A stretch of 64,000 nucleotides of DNA from Miscanthus floridulus (lineage: Eukaryota > Streptophyta > Magnoliopsida > Poales > Poaceae), in the NCBI RefSeq assembly GCF_019320115.1, contig NC_089582.1, positions 117,946,657 through 118,010,656 of the forward strand, in the 5' to 3' direction. Position 1 is the stretch's first letter. The number at the start of each line of letters is the position of its first letter. The notes beneath the pieces were generated by a model. That model searched no databases, was not told the DNA's origin, and saw only the letters and a program-made list of their open reading frames with translations. Below, piece after piece: positions 45,577-57,927 of this stretch. The position numbers and the translations under genes were made by a program.

Positions 45577-48500
45577 TCAAGCTGAAGGGGATGGCCCCGC
45601 CGGTGCCTGGCTGGTCGAGACCGCAGGCTTCATTGGTTGGCTTGCAGCTGACGGCATTTCCAGCTGACTTGTCGATGGCATACCCTGCACAGGTGTTGTC
45701 CCACCTCCGCACAGGTTAATATCGCCAATTATCTTTGACGACAAGTCCAGCTGGGCCGTCCGAAGCTCTTCGGCCTTGTTTGGGTCTATCTCCTTCGGGT
45801 ACCCAGCCTCCAAGCGTTTGAGATCGATCAGGGGGTAGTGAGCACGCACCATGCTTAGCACATGGGCACCCGTGTACTCACCCGCCTCCTTCACGAAGTC
45901 TTGGAACCATCCCCATGCTTGCTTGCATCTCTCGACCAGTTCGAGCTGAGGCGTCCTTAGCCCCTCCTCTGTGAGCGCCGAGTCGATAAGGTCGAGGACG
46001 GGCACAATGCCAGTTGCCATTTCTTGGCACCGCTTGCTCCACGTGTCCCGCTCCTCGGTGGCCTTAAGGCATTGTGCTTTCCAGTCGTCACACTCCTTGA
46101 TCACGGCCTCAAGGTGCCTCTTGGCATTGACTTTCAAAACTGAAAACAGTACAAGACATCAAACGTGATGACACGACAAGGCAATGTGGGCAATTATATG
46201 AGAAAGGTGGTCTGGAGTGCTTACTTTTCAGGTCGTCCTTCATTCTGTTAGTGTGGTCTTGGAGTTCCGACTGGCGGCATGCCAGTTTCTCGTTGTCCTC
46301 CTTCAGGCGACCACATTCTGCAAGCGCACGGCTGTTCTCCCCCTGGAGGCGGGTCACTTCAGCTTCTAAACCTGCATTACAGCTATTACTGTCAAGAACA
46401 AAACAACACAAGTCCCGCACTTGTTATGATACGGTGAACACTTACCTGTTTTCTCCTGCTCTTTGCTTTCGAGCTGGCCAACTAGGTTTTGGTTCTGTGC
46501 CTCTTGGTCTGTCCTCTCCTGGTCGGCGGCTTCAAGTTGGCGCCGTAGGCGTTCCACTTCAGCCGTCAGCTCCTTGTTGGTCATCACGATTCCTTCTATC
46601 TAGTCGAAGCACCTTTTGCGGTATCTTGCAGTTTTCATCAAGTCCTGCACACAGACAAGCTACATCAGACAGTTCGACTACACAACAGGGTCAAGGACTA
46701 AAGCCAAATATACCTGGACTTCAGTCACCAGACGCTTGGCCGCCCGTTCGACTCTTAAGGTCTCTTCGACCTCTGGGATTTCCTCGTGCATGACCCATTC
46801 GTCGTTCCGATAGCGCGACACATATACATGTTGTCGCCTATCTTGGGGACGGCCCAGGACTTCTTCCACTTTATCCTCTTCGGCCTCCTATTCGGGAGGC
46901 GGCACTGGTCCGGAGTTCGCAAACTCCACGACCACCACAGCTTTCCCACGAGCCGTCGCGTCGGCAACCATGTTCCGGGCAACTTCTGGCTGCTGCCCCT
47001 CGGCTAGATCCAGCTCCCTTAGCGCCGTGGTATCCGCCTCATCAGGGTTCGTGCTTGGAGCACTTATATTCTGCTCGGGGACTGGCGTCTGGTCGTCCGC
47101 CTGCTGAGGCCTAGGCGGAGTCCCTGCCATGGGCTCCTCCACGGCTGGTTGCTGAGCAGTTTGTCCCGCCGTTGTTGGTAAGGACGTTCCGCACCCAGCT
47201 AGCTGGTCGAGGCTTTCAGTGGACGCCGATCTAATACATTCAGAGACAAATTCAGGAAATAATAGCATCCAATGCAAAACATGAAGCTTACATCAAAAGT
47301 ATAGATACTTACAGTCTTGACTTGCGAAAGGATGTGGCGAAGGAACGTCTCCTCGACCGTCCCTGCTCCGCTTGCTCGGCAGTTTCTACCGAGACTTGTT
47401 CAACCTCCGGTACGGGCGTCGGAGTATGATGTGGCATGTTCCCTTCGTCTGTGCTCTGTGTTGCAGTGGTCGGTGCTGTGACCACTGCTGGCATAGAGGA
47501 GCCACCCTACTCCGACGGTCCCACCTGCCTTCTCCTCTTTCGGGGGACGAGCCAAAAGATGTCCGCATCCTCTGCTTCGTCGTCCGACAGGGGGAAGATG
47601 GCTTGACATCGTTTGCTGGCAGCCGGACGCTTGCCAGCGGCTCTGGTCGAGGCGTCCTCTACGGTCTCGAGTACCGCCCAGTGAACGTCGTCGGTTCTGA
47701 CGCTGTTCTAGGCGGCTGGCCCAGTAGCTTGCGGCCATTCTACACCGGGGGGAGGCAACACAAACACTCCTGCCCGCTCACGGCCATTACACTGAGACAC
47801 AAAGTGAGGGAAAAGATAGTTATTTTCTTGACGCAACATGACTCTACAGTTAACAGGAGGCGTCATTTACCTTTGGGGGAGGGTGAGCCAGCTTGAAGGC
47901 GTGTTCGATGGCGTTCAGTGCAACATAATTGGGATCGGCCAGGTTGAACAGCTCTCCAATCCTGGCGTTGATTTCCATCTTGTCGAGCGACTCCTTCCTG
48001 GTCCTCGTCGGATCACCGCCGCCTTGGTACTCGAAGCCGGGGTGAATCCTTTTCTGGCAGGGCTGAATTCTTCGGCTGATGAAGTTGCCGACAACGCTCG
48101 GGCCATCAAGCCTGCCCCACGGGATCATCCCGAGTAGTTCGGCGATCTGCTCCAAGTTCTCGGGCCTCTCCGACCAGCTGCTTTTCTTCTCTGGAATCAG
48201 TCCTACATCGCACAGAGTGATGGTGTTCGGCTCTTCACGGATGTAGAACCACTTCTTGTACCACTCGTCCAATGAGGTGTTCCAGGAGCAGTGCAGGTAT
48301 TGAGCCTTCATGCCGTCACGGAGGTTCAGGTAAACGCCTCCGGCGATCTTCGAGCCACCGCTCCCTTTCTTCCGAAGACAGAATAGGTGGCGAAAGAGGT
48401 CGAAATGGGGCAGGAAGCCACCATAAGCCTCGCAGAGATGGATGAAGGTGGAGACAAGAAGAATCGAGTTGGGATGCAGATTGCAAATCCCAATCTCGTA

Positions 48501-48755
48501 GTACAAGCAGAGACCCTGAAGGAAGGGGTGCACTGGAATCCCAAAACCCCGTTTGAAGAAATCTTCAAAGACCACAATCTCACCTGGTTGTGGATCGGGG
48601 AAGCTTTCTCCTTCTGGTGCATGCCATCCCGCAAGCGCCTTGTTGTGGAGCACTCCCATGGCGACGAGGTCCTCGATGGTCTGCTCGTTGCTTCGCGATT
48701 TCCACCATTCCTTCGCCATGACCCCTCCTTTCTTCTGGGCGTCTCTCTTCGCCAT
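45577..48755 (-). pseudogene. Spliced antisense gene of the Tat-lineage element
   Basis: A multi-exon gene runs against gag-pol in the 3' region. Exon 1 (48755-47871) starts MAKRDAQKKGGVMAKEWW and encodes a globular domain (FKRGFGIPVHPFLQGLCLYYEIG, RRIQPCQKR) like the Putative gypsy type transposon family (Pfam PF04195). Later exons with plausible GT-AG sites lie at about 47800-47315, 47231-46713, 46625-46446, 46374-46225 and 46140-45577. They encode acidic linkers and coiled coils (LTAEVERLRRQLEAADQE, LAECGRLKEDNEKL) and a Pro/Ser/Gln-rich tail. Stops inside some exons (near 46888 and 46600) show decay in this copy. Grande and other Tat elements are known to carry antisense ORFs; the function is unknown. 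Confidence 0.7.
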
Positions 48756-48900
48756 TAGTTCGTCCTTACTAAGTGGGTGGATGCGGGAGACCGAGGGGAT
48801 TGGCGATGATTTTTGGGGGAATAGGGTTCGGCAGGAGGAAGAAGAAGGTTGCGGCGGCGGATGACAATGGGGAATGGTATGAGTAACTTACCAGATCTGC

Positions 48901-48911
48901 ATTATATAAAA
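48901..48911 (-). promoter_or_regulatory. TATA box of the antisense gene
   Basis: The minus strand reads TTTTATATAAT about 145 bp upstream of the antisense ATG at 48755. It would start transcription near 48870, independent of the LTR. Confidence 0.6.
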
Positions 48912-49234
48912 CAAAGAGCACCGTCGTTTCGTCCGCCCGAGAATATTGGGAGTCGTGCGCACGCGCCGCAGACGGTTGTTCACACAACCTCGAAATCTGC
49001 GCCAATAAACGCGCTCCTTCGTTAATAGTGTACGCGCCTCTTCGTTGATGGTGTAAGAGGGCCCACACTGACACACCTCAATACAGGTGTCAACCGACTG
49101 TTTGCAAAAAAAAAACAGAATGACGTACTATACCTATTTACTTTTTTGACCAGACGTGTCAGACTGGCCTTGGCAGAGAGCAGAGAAAAGTACACAAAAT
49201 AATAATACAAGCAGCGCAAGTGATCGTGGATTTG

Positions 49235-50149
49235 CCTTGACCACTACTGTGCTGGGATACTGCCTAGACTACTAATGTGCTCGGGGACTGCACAGACCAC
49301 TACTGTGTTTGGATACTACCCAGACCACTTTTGTGCTCGGGGATCGCTCCGACCACGGCCGTGCTCGGGGACTGCCCCGACCACTGCTTGAATAATGGTT
49401 CTCCTTGGCTACATGTGATCTGTACTCACATACAGTTAAGAGACTTTTTCTTTAGACCTCGCTACAAGGCTCATACTTCGCCTTTCAGCAAGCTCGGGGA
49501 CTATGTCGATACGATGCACCTACCGGTGTATCTTGTTTTGCCTGTCCGGCAATTGGATTCTTAACCTCAGCGGAATTTCTTTTTTAGACCCTGGCACCAT
49601 GTGCCTGCGTCACCTACTACCAGGCTCGGGGACTAAGTGGGCACACTTCACCTTGCAGTGAATGTGTTTGTTTAAATCGACCCCAATGTTTTGAATGATT
49701 ATGAGGATTATTAGTATGCTCGGGGACTGCCCCGATCACTTCTTGAATAATGGTTCTCCTTGGCTACATGTGATTTGTACTCACATACAGTTAAGGGACT
49801 TTTCTTTTAGACCTTGCTACAAGGCTCATACTTTGCCTTCCAGCAAGCTCGGGGACTAAGTGGGCACACTTCACCTTGCGGTGAGTGTGTTTGTTTTTTG
49901 ACCCCTACGCTTCTGATGTTTAAGGATGCTATGCTTCAAGACCACTTACATTTCTTTTCAGAAATACAAGTGGGCACACTTCTCAGGACAGAAATCTTTT
50001 TCTTTTTTCTTAAGAGCACCATACATTCTTCGGACAACCTACTTCTCCGGTGATGACGGTGGTCGGAGGCGTCAAGAATCCAAGCCTCGCTTGTCGGAGA
50101 AGGTTAAAATGGCGTGTCGCAGCATAATACATGATGCTCGGGGACTAGC
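49235..50149 (+). repeat. Tandem and duplicated PPT-like repeats in the Tat 3' region
   Basis: Units of about 30 bp of the type GACCACTACTGTGCTCGGGGACTGCC repeat at 49238-49392. A larger block starting near TTGAATAATGGTTCTCCTTGG is present at 49389-49505 and again at 49743-49860. GCTCGGGGACT recurs many times and the last copy (50136-50149) abuts the 3' LTR as the polypurine tract, so the array contains multiplied PPT-like segments. Confidence 0.8.
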
Positions 50150-50622
50150 TGTGGGGGTATTAACCCCTATACCCTTACGGCTAAGCTTGGGCTGGCCCGG
50201 ATCGATGGGTTCAGTCCACCCGAAAGATGACGTGCGGCCCAGTTAACCCGATCGGAGTCCCGCACAAGGAATCAAGACGGATTTGGTGACCAAGCAGAAT
50301 CCTGGTCGGTTAGAATAGGAATCCTTATTCGGCCACATATGGCAATTGTAACTGACTAGGATTAGTTTCCAAATCTATAACCCTGCCCCCCGGACTATAT
50401 AAGGCGGGCAGGGGACCCCTCTAAAAAATATCTCTCATTGACATACAGCAATACAAATCAGACGCAGGATGTAGGTATTACGCCTTCTTGGCGGCCGAAC
50501 CTGGATAAAACCTCGTGTCTCTCTTGCGTCACCGTCTTGTTTGGGGCTTGCGCATCTATCTGCCGATAATCTACTACCTTGGGCATACCCCTAGGTAGAC
50601 TGCCGACCATATTTCGTCGACA
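50150..50622 (+). repeat. Tat-lineage 3' LTR
   Basis: The 473-bp LTR is nearly identical to 37789-38260. The differences are mostly transitions plus one extra A in the CTAAAAAATATC stretch. Confidence 0.95.
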
Positions 50623-50719
50623 TCCATCATCACCACCAAATAAGTTCACTACATAACAGGTTCATCACACTACATAACAGGTTCACCACAAAATAGATCC
50701 ATTACATAAGACATGCATC

Positions 50720-52368
50720 ACAGGTCCAGGATGAGCTTCTTCTTGCTGATCCTCTTGCCGGCCTTGCTTGCCTCCTTTTCCCCAGCCTACATTTCTTCTC
50801 CAGTAGCCTTGGTGGTCGCCACCTTTTTCTTCTTCTTCTTTTGATGCTGCACTTCTACTATTGGGGAGGAAGTTTCACCACCTAGCTCCAATGCCCTCTT
50901 GCGGCTGTAGTCATACCCAACATTAGAAAGATAAATAACAGTATGTTGTCATAGATAATAGGCATCAAGTCTTTACACTTACCTCCTAGTGTTTGTTGCG
51001 GGGCTGTTTGTTAGAGTTGGTGGTGCAATGTTTGGTGGGTTGTTTGTCAGAGCAGGACAGACAGTTGTTTCTTGAGCACCTTCAATCTGTGATTGCTGGG
51101 TAGAGACAGTTGTTGTGGCAGTGCTTTTCTTTTTCTTTGCTCTCTTGGGCTTTGGTGGTGCATTAGAGTCATAAACAGTTTCATTATAGGTCTTCATCAT
51201 GTGACCAAACCCTCCACACCTCTTGCATTGGCGCTGGCTTTTTTGCTTGCCACCTTCTTCAGAACCTTTTATCCTTCTTAAGCTGGGCCGACCTGCAGCT
51301 CTCTTGAACCTTGGAGGCCAAAGTTTGAAACCCAAGTCCACATCAGGCCACTGGTTCCTATCTATCATGGGACTTATCACATGTTCATATGCTTTCTTGA
51401 ACTTATCAACCGAATAATAGTCATCTATGTAGTCTTCCACACTTCTGTTGCGCATGGAATGGATGAAGCAGAGAGCATGAGTACATGGCAATCTAGTAAT
51501 CTACCACCTTTGACAGTTGCATGATCTATTATCAAGGTCGATAGTATGCCTCCAGGTTTTCAGTTCCTTTGTAGTGCCTTGAATCTCAACAGCGTTGTTG
51601 GGCCCCCTATGTATGGCATACTGTAAATTCCTACTCATGGCATGCAACTCTTTGGTGACATGAGGCAAGATCTTGTCTCTCAGCTTAAGTGACAGTGACC
51701 TCCTAAGGTCTTGTTTCTCCATGATCATTTGCCTGATCCTATCCAACAGAGGAATTAAAGCTAAGGACTTCTCATTCCTAATCCAACTGTTGAAGGTCTC
51801 TGCTATGTTGTTAGTAACATAGTCACATTTGCTTGCATGAGAGAACTTCCATCCACTCCATATGTGCTTGTGGTTGTCCTCTATCTAGTTCATTGCCCTT
51901 GGTGAAGCTTGCTTCATGATGTTGTAATGGTGATCAAAGTGCCTCTTGTCGAAATATGTCAAATTTAAGCCCTGATTCTTTCCAATAGACACTTTGGCAG
52001 CTACATCCTTACTTAAATCAATCAAATTCAGAGTGTCCCTATCAATAATGAGCTAAAATCTGCTGCATTGTGAGCCACATTTCTACCGTCATCGCAAGCC
52101 TCATAGTAACATGGGACACGCACTGCTATGCGTAATGCAGAACTATTGTCCATCCTAAAAAATGGATAAGAACAAGAAATCATGAAAACCCTAGCTTCAG
52201 ATGCGCAAATCGATCCCCAAGTTCACTGCAACCCTGTTAACCAACCCCAGATCGAAAAGTGGAAGAGGATAAGAGTGCATACCCCTTAGGAACCCATGAC
52301 AGATTCACTCCCTTGGACGGTGAATCTATGCTCAGGCGGAGCCGCTTCGATTTCACTGGTGAAGCCAT
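50720..52368 (-). pseudogene. MULE transposase, internally deleted remnant
   Basis: Starting at the ATG at 52368, exon 1 encodes MASPVKSKRLRLSIDSPSKG and ends near 52245. After an intron, exon 2 begins at about 52156 (MDNSSALRIAVRVPCYYEACDDG). It continues to KDVAAKVSIGKNQGLNLTYFD, FDHHYNIMKQASPRAMN, then HIWSGWKFSHASKCDYVTNNIAETFNSWI and the SWIM zinc finger (CNCQRW, then LPCTHAL). A CCHC-like CKRCGGFGHMMKT knuckle and a Lys-rich KPKRAKKKKS follow. A last exon follows a donor near 50985. Stops occur inside the SWIM domain (about 51501) and elsewhere. The DDE catalytic region expected between the N-terminal part and SWIM is missing. Tandem CGCTGTGGGAGACT(A/G)GAGAC units at 52450-52555 lie in the leader. 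Confidence 0.85.
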
Positions 52369-52659
52369 CTTCATGCATCCATGGCACGCTGACTGTGGGG
52401 AAGAGACGGCGGTGTGGGCGGCAGGAGACGGCGGCGTGGTTGGCTAGAGATGGCGGTGCTGTGGGAGACTAGAGATGGTGGCGTGGGTGGCTGGAGACGG
52501 CGACGCTGTGGGAGACTAGAGACACCAGCGCTGTGGGAGACTGGAGACGCCGCCGGCTAGGGTTGGATAGAGCACAGGGTCTGGTTCGACCAAGTAGTGG
52601 TCCGGCTCGACCAACAGGGTCTGGTTCGACCAAGGGGCAACGCTGGTCATTTTGGAATG

Positions 52660-52814
52660 TTTCTCTCTCCCAATTGCTGTTTTTCTTATTTTAATGGAGG
52701 TGGTGTCCACTGGCAAACATTCATGATTTCATAATGGTACTCAGCAAAAGCAAGTGTTGGTGGTGTGTTACAGCCAATTTGTTGTTTTCGCGATGTCCCA
52801 CAGCAAAAATTGCC
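52660..52814 (-). repeat. MULE right terminal inverted repeat
   Basis: Its reverse complement starts GGCAATTTTTGCTGTGGGAC and matches the left TIR at most positions up to the GGGAGAGAGAAA stretch. Confidence 0.9.
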
Positions 52815-52823
52815 TTTTTATTA

Positions 52824-53487
52824 AATCACGTAGCCTCAAATTATTATTAACCTTTAACTCTAGTTCTAAATCTTTATTATTTAGTGCTCTTTGTTTTCAT
52901 CTGCATCCGCCACTGGCCGTGGCAGGTTCCCCTCATCCTAGTCCCTAGGTGCAGGGCGCTCATTCAGGCAGCGCTGCAGTAGCACAAGGAATTTGATGTG
53001 CCTCCATGGGTACCGAGGTTTGTCTATTGAGTAGTTGTGGATCAAGCAAAATTCAAGAAAACTGGTTAAAAAATGAAGAATTATGTATTTGGCATTGAAA
53101 CAAATCACTATTTTGTATTTGGCACTGAAAATTTTGAACTTTCTTATCTAGCATCAACTTAAAAATTCCTTCCGTATATGACACTTCCATCCATTTGATG
53201 CAGTAACGGTGTCAAGTGTCACCTAAAATGACATATATGTCGTTCTATGTACCAGCAACATATAGTGCCAGATAGAAAAAGAATAAATAGACATAATGTC
53301 AAATAAGAAAAATATAAATATGACAAATATACTTAATGGACAAGCTTCATAAATCTAACCATATTGTCAGCATATCTACGTAGAGAATCACATTACAGTT
53401 CACATGTCCAAGTTCATAAATATGCATGCATTACCAGGTTCATAAACATAAACACATGAAGGTTCATACATGGGGGGTCTAAGTTCA
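52824..53487. other. Former P450 3' flank and intergenic DNA
   Basis: The sequence continues the P450 downstream region after the MULE duplication. It is AT-rich, with two GTATTTGGCA(T/C)TGAAA copies (53086-53101, 53113-53128) and scattered GTTCATAAA units before 53487. No gene is recognised. Confidence 0.5.
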
Positions 53488-56400
53488 TGTAACACCCCGG
53501 TGTTACGATCCTTTTTAGCGCCACGATTTAGGCCTGAGTAAAGTTTTCGAAACGAGCTTCTCAGATTGTTGATTTAAAACGTATTCGACGCGATACGCGA
53601 ATCCAGTGTGATTTTGTTTCGTGGACTCAGATCAATGCCAAGATAAATTACGCAGTGCGTAGGAATATTTAGTAGTGTCTGATAACGGTTCTAGCAAGTA
53701 AAGGGCAAATGTCTTGTTCTGTTGGATTAAACGTGAAAACAATGTTTATAAACAAAAATATAATAGTCGGCTTGTTAAATGAATAATTGAGAGCTAAAAT
53801 AATAACGAAAGTATCACTGGTCTATTAGCTCGCCTACCAACATCTTGAATTTTATTGCCACGGTGATTTTGATCCACAGATGGTCACTATGGCTTATGAT
53901 CTCCTTAATTATGAACTATGTATGCCATTATTATCAAGAGCACTTCACACCAGTCGTTTGCCTGTTCCTTCCACGTGCTACACTCCGGGTCTCCTCAGGT
54001 CTTCTTCTTTTTTTAGCGCTCCTCTTTTACTCAGGACACCACGGGGCACATGGCTTTGCTGTAAATCTGCTCAGTTGTTCTGCATTAACTTCTGCACCTG
54101 CACGTTGTCACTGTCGTGCAAGTGCACCGCACCATGGCACCGGTCACTATTTCTCCATAGTGACCCACTGCCGTGATTGACGAGAGCCGCGTCCTTTTCC
54201 TTCGCCTATAGCTTGATTAGTCCACTGCCTACCTCTGCCTTAGCTTCTCTTGGGTCAGGTCACCCTGTCCCGTGCCTTTCTTTTTTCTTCTCCGCTGTCT
54301 CTTCCGTGTACGTGCCCTGCGGTCCGCTGCTTGCCAGGCCGCATTCGCCAGCTGAACCACGTGCTGTTTCCTCTCCCCTTCCTTTTCTATTACTCAGGAA
54401 TAAAGGCGCCCAGCTCCGAGTGCCTCCCCACTCACTCACTCGGCTCCCCCCTCTGCTTGCGAGTGCTACCTTCGTAGCTACAAGATCCTTTCCTCCCCGC
54501 GGACGCGCTGGATGCAGTCCCAGCGCTACTCCTCCTCCTTTCCCCCATCGCACTCGACTCCCTTCCATGCGCCCGCGACCACCAGAGCCTCCAGCGCCAG
54601 TGCCTTCCTCCTCTTTCCCCGCGTCATGTATGCGACCGCCAGGGCCATGCCTGATGCCGTGCGCGGCTCCGCTGCTCTGCGTGCCCCTTGGCCCCGCGCT
54701 GCTCCACCTTCGGCCTGCGCTGGTCTGCTCCCCGCAGCATGCGCCGCCATGCCACACTGGACCGAGCCGTGAGTGCTACTCCTCCGCGTGAGCTCCACGC
54801 CATCGTACAGCAGCCCCTCCATCGGTGCCTCTCCCCTCTGCTTGCGTTGCGCGAGCGCGCCCCTTCGCCTCGCTCCGTGCCGGAGCCACCGTGTCACAGT
54901 CCTTGGATGCCGCCAGCCGCTCCAGCGTCGGTGCCCTCCTCTTCCTTCCACCTCACCTCCGTGCTGCGCCCTCCTCGCCACATCTGGAGTCTAGGAGCGC
55001 CGTCGCTGGCAATCATGCGCGAGCGCACGCGACCACCTCGGCTCCATGCCGCAGTACTGCCCTCTCTGCTCCATCTCCGTCGTGCCAATCCATCGTCACC
55101 AACCACTGCCGCGGAGGCACGCCCGTGCCTCACCGTTGCGGCGTCCTGCGCGTCGGCACCCTATCGTTTTCCCGCTCGGGCGCCCGCAGCCGGTAGACCG
55201 CCACCACGGCTCACGCGGGCGGGCTACCGAGGGCCGGTTTGGCTCTTGCCACAGCCCGCCTAAGGCCGCGCAGGTCCTAGTGCGGCTCGTCGGTGGGTGG
55301 TCCACCGACAACATGCTGTTCCCCGACCCTGTCGCGCCGTTGTCGCCGCTGATTGGGCCGGTGATTTGGTTCCCTGCGCCGTGCTCTGTTTTGGGAGGAA
55401 GGAGGGAAGGTGAGGAACGGGAATAAAAGTTTTCTTTGGATCCAAACGCGAAATGCTAGACTTTGATGAATAGGGTTACTGGACTGCGAAGTGGTTTCGT
55501 AGAAATGCGGGGTCATTTCTGCAAAATGCGCGCTGCTTGGCCGACCACTTCCGCTCTGCTCGGCCAGGCCGCTCTGCTGGGCCATGCGCCCTGTCCCCGC
55601 GCCTGGGCCGCGGTCTGCTCGCTGGGCCACGCGCGTCCTGCCCCGTCTAGGCCGGTCCTGTGCTCGCCTGGGCTGATTTGGCCGTTGGGCCGAGTGGGTG
55701 ATTGCTGGTCTCTTTATTTTTCTAAAGCAATTTCTAAATTCGCGTATAAGGCAAGTTTGTAAAATCAATACAAAATGATATAGGAGTCCAAAAATTATGA
55801 AACCAGTTTTGTTGAGTCTCTTAAATTAGGATCCACCTATTAGTACATTTTGTGCACATAGTTCGATAATATTTTTGGGAGCTATATAAGTATTTTAAAA
55901 TGCTTAATATTGTTAAAAGATGAACTTGTAGGAATTTCCGGGATAAATCGGTAATAGTGTTGACTCTAAAAATTTGACAGTAAACTACTAATATTATTAT
56001 CTACTCACTGTAATTTTTGTAGCTCAATAATAATTAGTTTGCTAGGTAGATAATGATGCTCTATTTCGAATAACGATTAAATCGATAGAATGAAATAAAC
56101 AAACGACTTGGGTTTGTATAACTAAAAGAATTGTGAGAAATAACGTCTTATGTGACAACATGGATATGTAGCCTAAGTACGGTCGTTGTTAGAACTAGCT
56201 CGTTCACTTGAGAGACATAGAGCGTATTTATACGAGTCACGATTGCAGTCAATTAATTATATCTTTGCATGGCATTACATTGCATATCATAATAGGGACG
56301 TCGGTGGATCACAGAGTCATCGGGAGTTGCTGGAGGAATGGTGCTTTTGGAGATCATGTCGCCATGATGGAAAGCTAACTTCTGATTATATTTTACCCAG

Positions 56401-57923
56401 GCAAGCCCCGGTGCATAGCCCCTACTTTCTGCAGTTTAAATTATATTTGTGCATTAAGTTTCAAGGAGTTGAATGACACCACTTGCATATATATCTTTAT
56501 CCTATGAGTCTTACTAGTATGACAGGATCGGGTAGATTGCTATGCTACAGGATTCCGGTAGAAGTCGAGTGATTGACTGTCACTCGCGAAAGATAGGAAA
56601 TATATTATTATTGGATTACTATCACTTGGAAAATATGAAAATTGTGGAAAGAAAAATGGTGACCGGGCAGGGATATGGTTTAGGTATTGGTGGGTGTAAG
56701 AAGTTGTGTCGCCGCGGAGGCGGGTCATAGCTTGGTTACAGCGTTTTTCCCTGTCTGGTCGGTTAAGGACCGATCGTTGCATATGACTCTAGGTAGGTCA
56801 CAGACTTATTATCCCGAGCACATACTTGTGTATGGGTGCTTGGAAGACTTGTTGCTCTCTTGTCGCGGATCCGGCTCTTTCCGGACCGACTGTTAGGGTT
56901 TTATTTTGGTGGAGGAGGTCCTTGCACCGCACTGAGTCCGGGACTCAGGGGCGGGGGCTTGGAGTCCTAGTTTGGACGGGGACCTAGACACCCGGGACAG
57001 GAGAGTGATGGGTCGGTCCTGCTTATGCCTGGGGTACAAGCGGGGCATGTGTTTTCGGGGTACCCAGCTGGGGGCATTGATTCGCGAATCGCCGGGCTAT
57101 CCGGTACGACTTGTCTATGGTTTAGTATCGTAGTAAGAACTGAAAGATGAAACATGGAAGATGGAAAAGGAAATCTGATTGCTTACCACCTGCTTGAAAG
57201 TAGCATAGGTACTTACATAGAATGGTTAGTTAATGAACCAATGCGGCTTTTAATAAAAATCAAAGATAAGGACGCACGCTTAGTAATGCTTTCTGCAAAT
57301 GCAACCCACAAACCAGATAGCCTTGCATATCCTTGGAGTCTTTTCTTTTCTCCTATCGGATAAGTCTTGCTGAGTACAATTGAGTACTCAGGGTTTTATT
57401 CCCCCTGTTGCAGGTGATAGGTGAATGCTAGAGCTGACCTTTGTGTGTGGATTTCTCCTGGTGGGCTCAGCGAGGATTCCTTTACGCTATGATCGTAGTC
57501 TTTATTTATAACTCTCACCAAATGCTTTTATAAATGAAAGTTTCATAATCTATTGCCATAGTCTATATATCAATACTTCATCATGTCATTAATAGATGTT
57601 TATTTCCGCTGTAACTCTGTTCATATGTTTCTATTCTGCCGTTTAATTAAATTGTTTATAACTCTGATAATATGATTTCATTCCGCTGTTATATTAATAA
57701 ATATTATACTCTGATGTTGTATTAAAAGTGATGTAAGAAATAGTTACGAATGATGTAAGCTTTATTCTCTCATTTGTGATCCTGATGGCAAAAATGTGGA
57801 TTTTCGGGTTCTCCCCTGGGGTGTGTCCGACGGAACCGAGTAATTTAGTGTTCTCCCTCGAGTGCTTAGTGTCTAATGGAAGACAAGCACTCCTGTGAGG
57901 CATTATATTAGGCGGTTCTGCCA
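53488..57923 (+). repeat. 5' LTR of the LARD-like element
   Basis: It starts TGTAACACCCCGG and ends near GGCGGTTCTGCCA, about 4,436 bp. The 54180-55400 part is GC- and CT-rich and has overlapping Pro/Ser/Ala-rich frames (for example 54177-54791 and 54688-55263) with no recognised domain. The rest is AT-rich. GTTGCAGGTGA-type sequence near 57408 is typical of Tekay-like LTRs. The 3' boundary is inferred from the PBS. Confidence 0.8.
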
Positions 57924-57927
57924 TAGG

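Larger units (their letters stand above)
37789..50622 (+). mobile_element. Ty3/Gypsy retrotransposon, Tat lineage (RIRE2-like)
   Basis: The complete 12,834-bp insertion has LTRs of 472 and 473 bp and the 5-bp duplication TCCAT (37784-37788 and 50623-50627). The plus strand has gag, protease, RT, two RNase H regions and integrase. A long 3' region then holds a spliced antisense gene and tandem repeats. A second RNase H domain and a large space after pol are typical of Tat elements. The LTRs differ at about seven substitutions and one indel (about 1.5 percent), so it is young. In-frame stops are present in the polyprotein. Confidence 0.95.
36430..52814. mobile_element. Mutator-like element (MULE), split by a Tat-lineage Gypsy
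   Basis: Long terminal inverted repeats (36430-36610 and 52660-52814) are flanked by the 9-bp duplication TTTTTATTA (36421-36429 and 52815-52823), diagnostic of Mutator-like elements. Without the nested Gypsy it is about 3.5 kb. It holds a GRF zinc-finger gene running inward from the left TIR and a decayed transposase gene running inward from the right TIR. This convergent two-gene layout is the same as in maize MuDR. The transposase lacks its catalytic core, so this copy is not autonomous. Confidence 0.93.

Noticed and set aside
54177..55263. Pro/Ser/Ala-rich ORFs in the LARD LTR, repeated at 62015-63101
   Set aside because: They overlap in several frames of CT-rich DNA, have no domain, and recur at 62015-63101 only because the LTR is duplicated.
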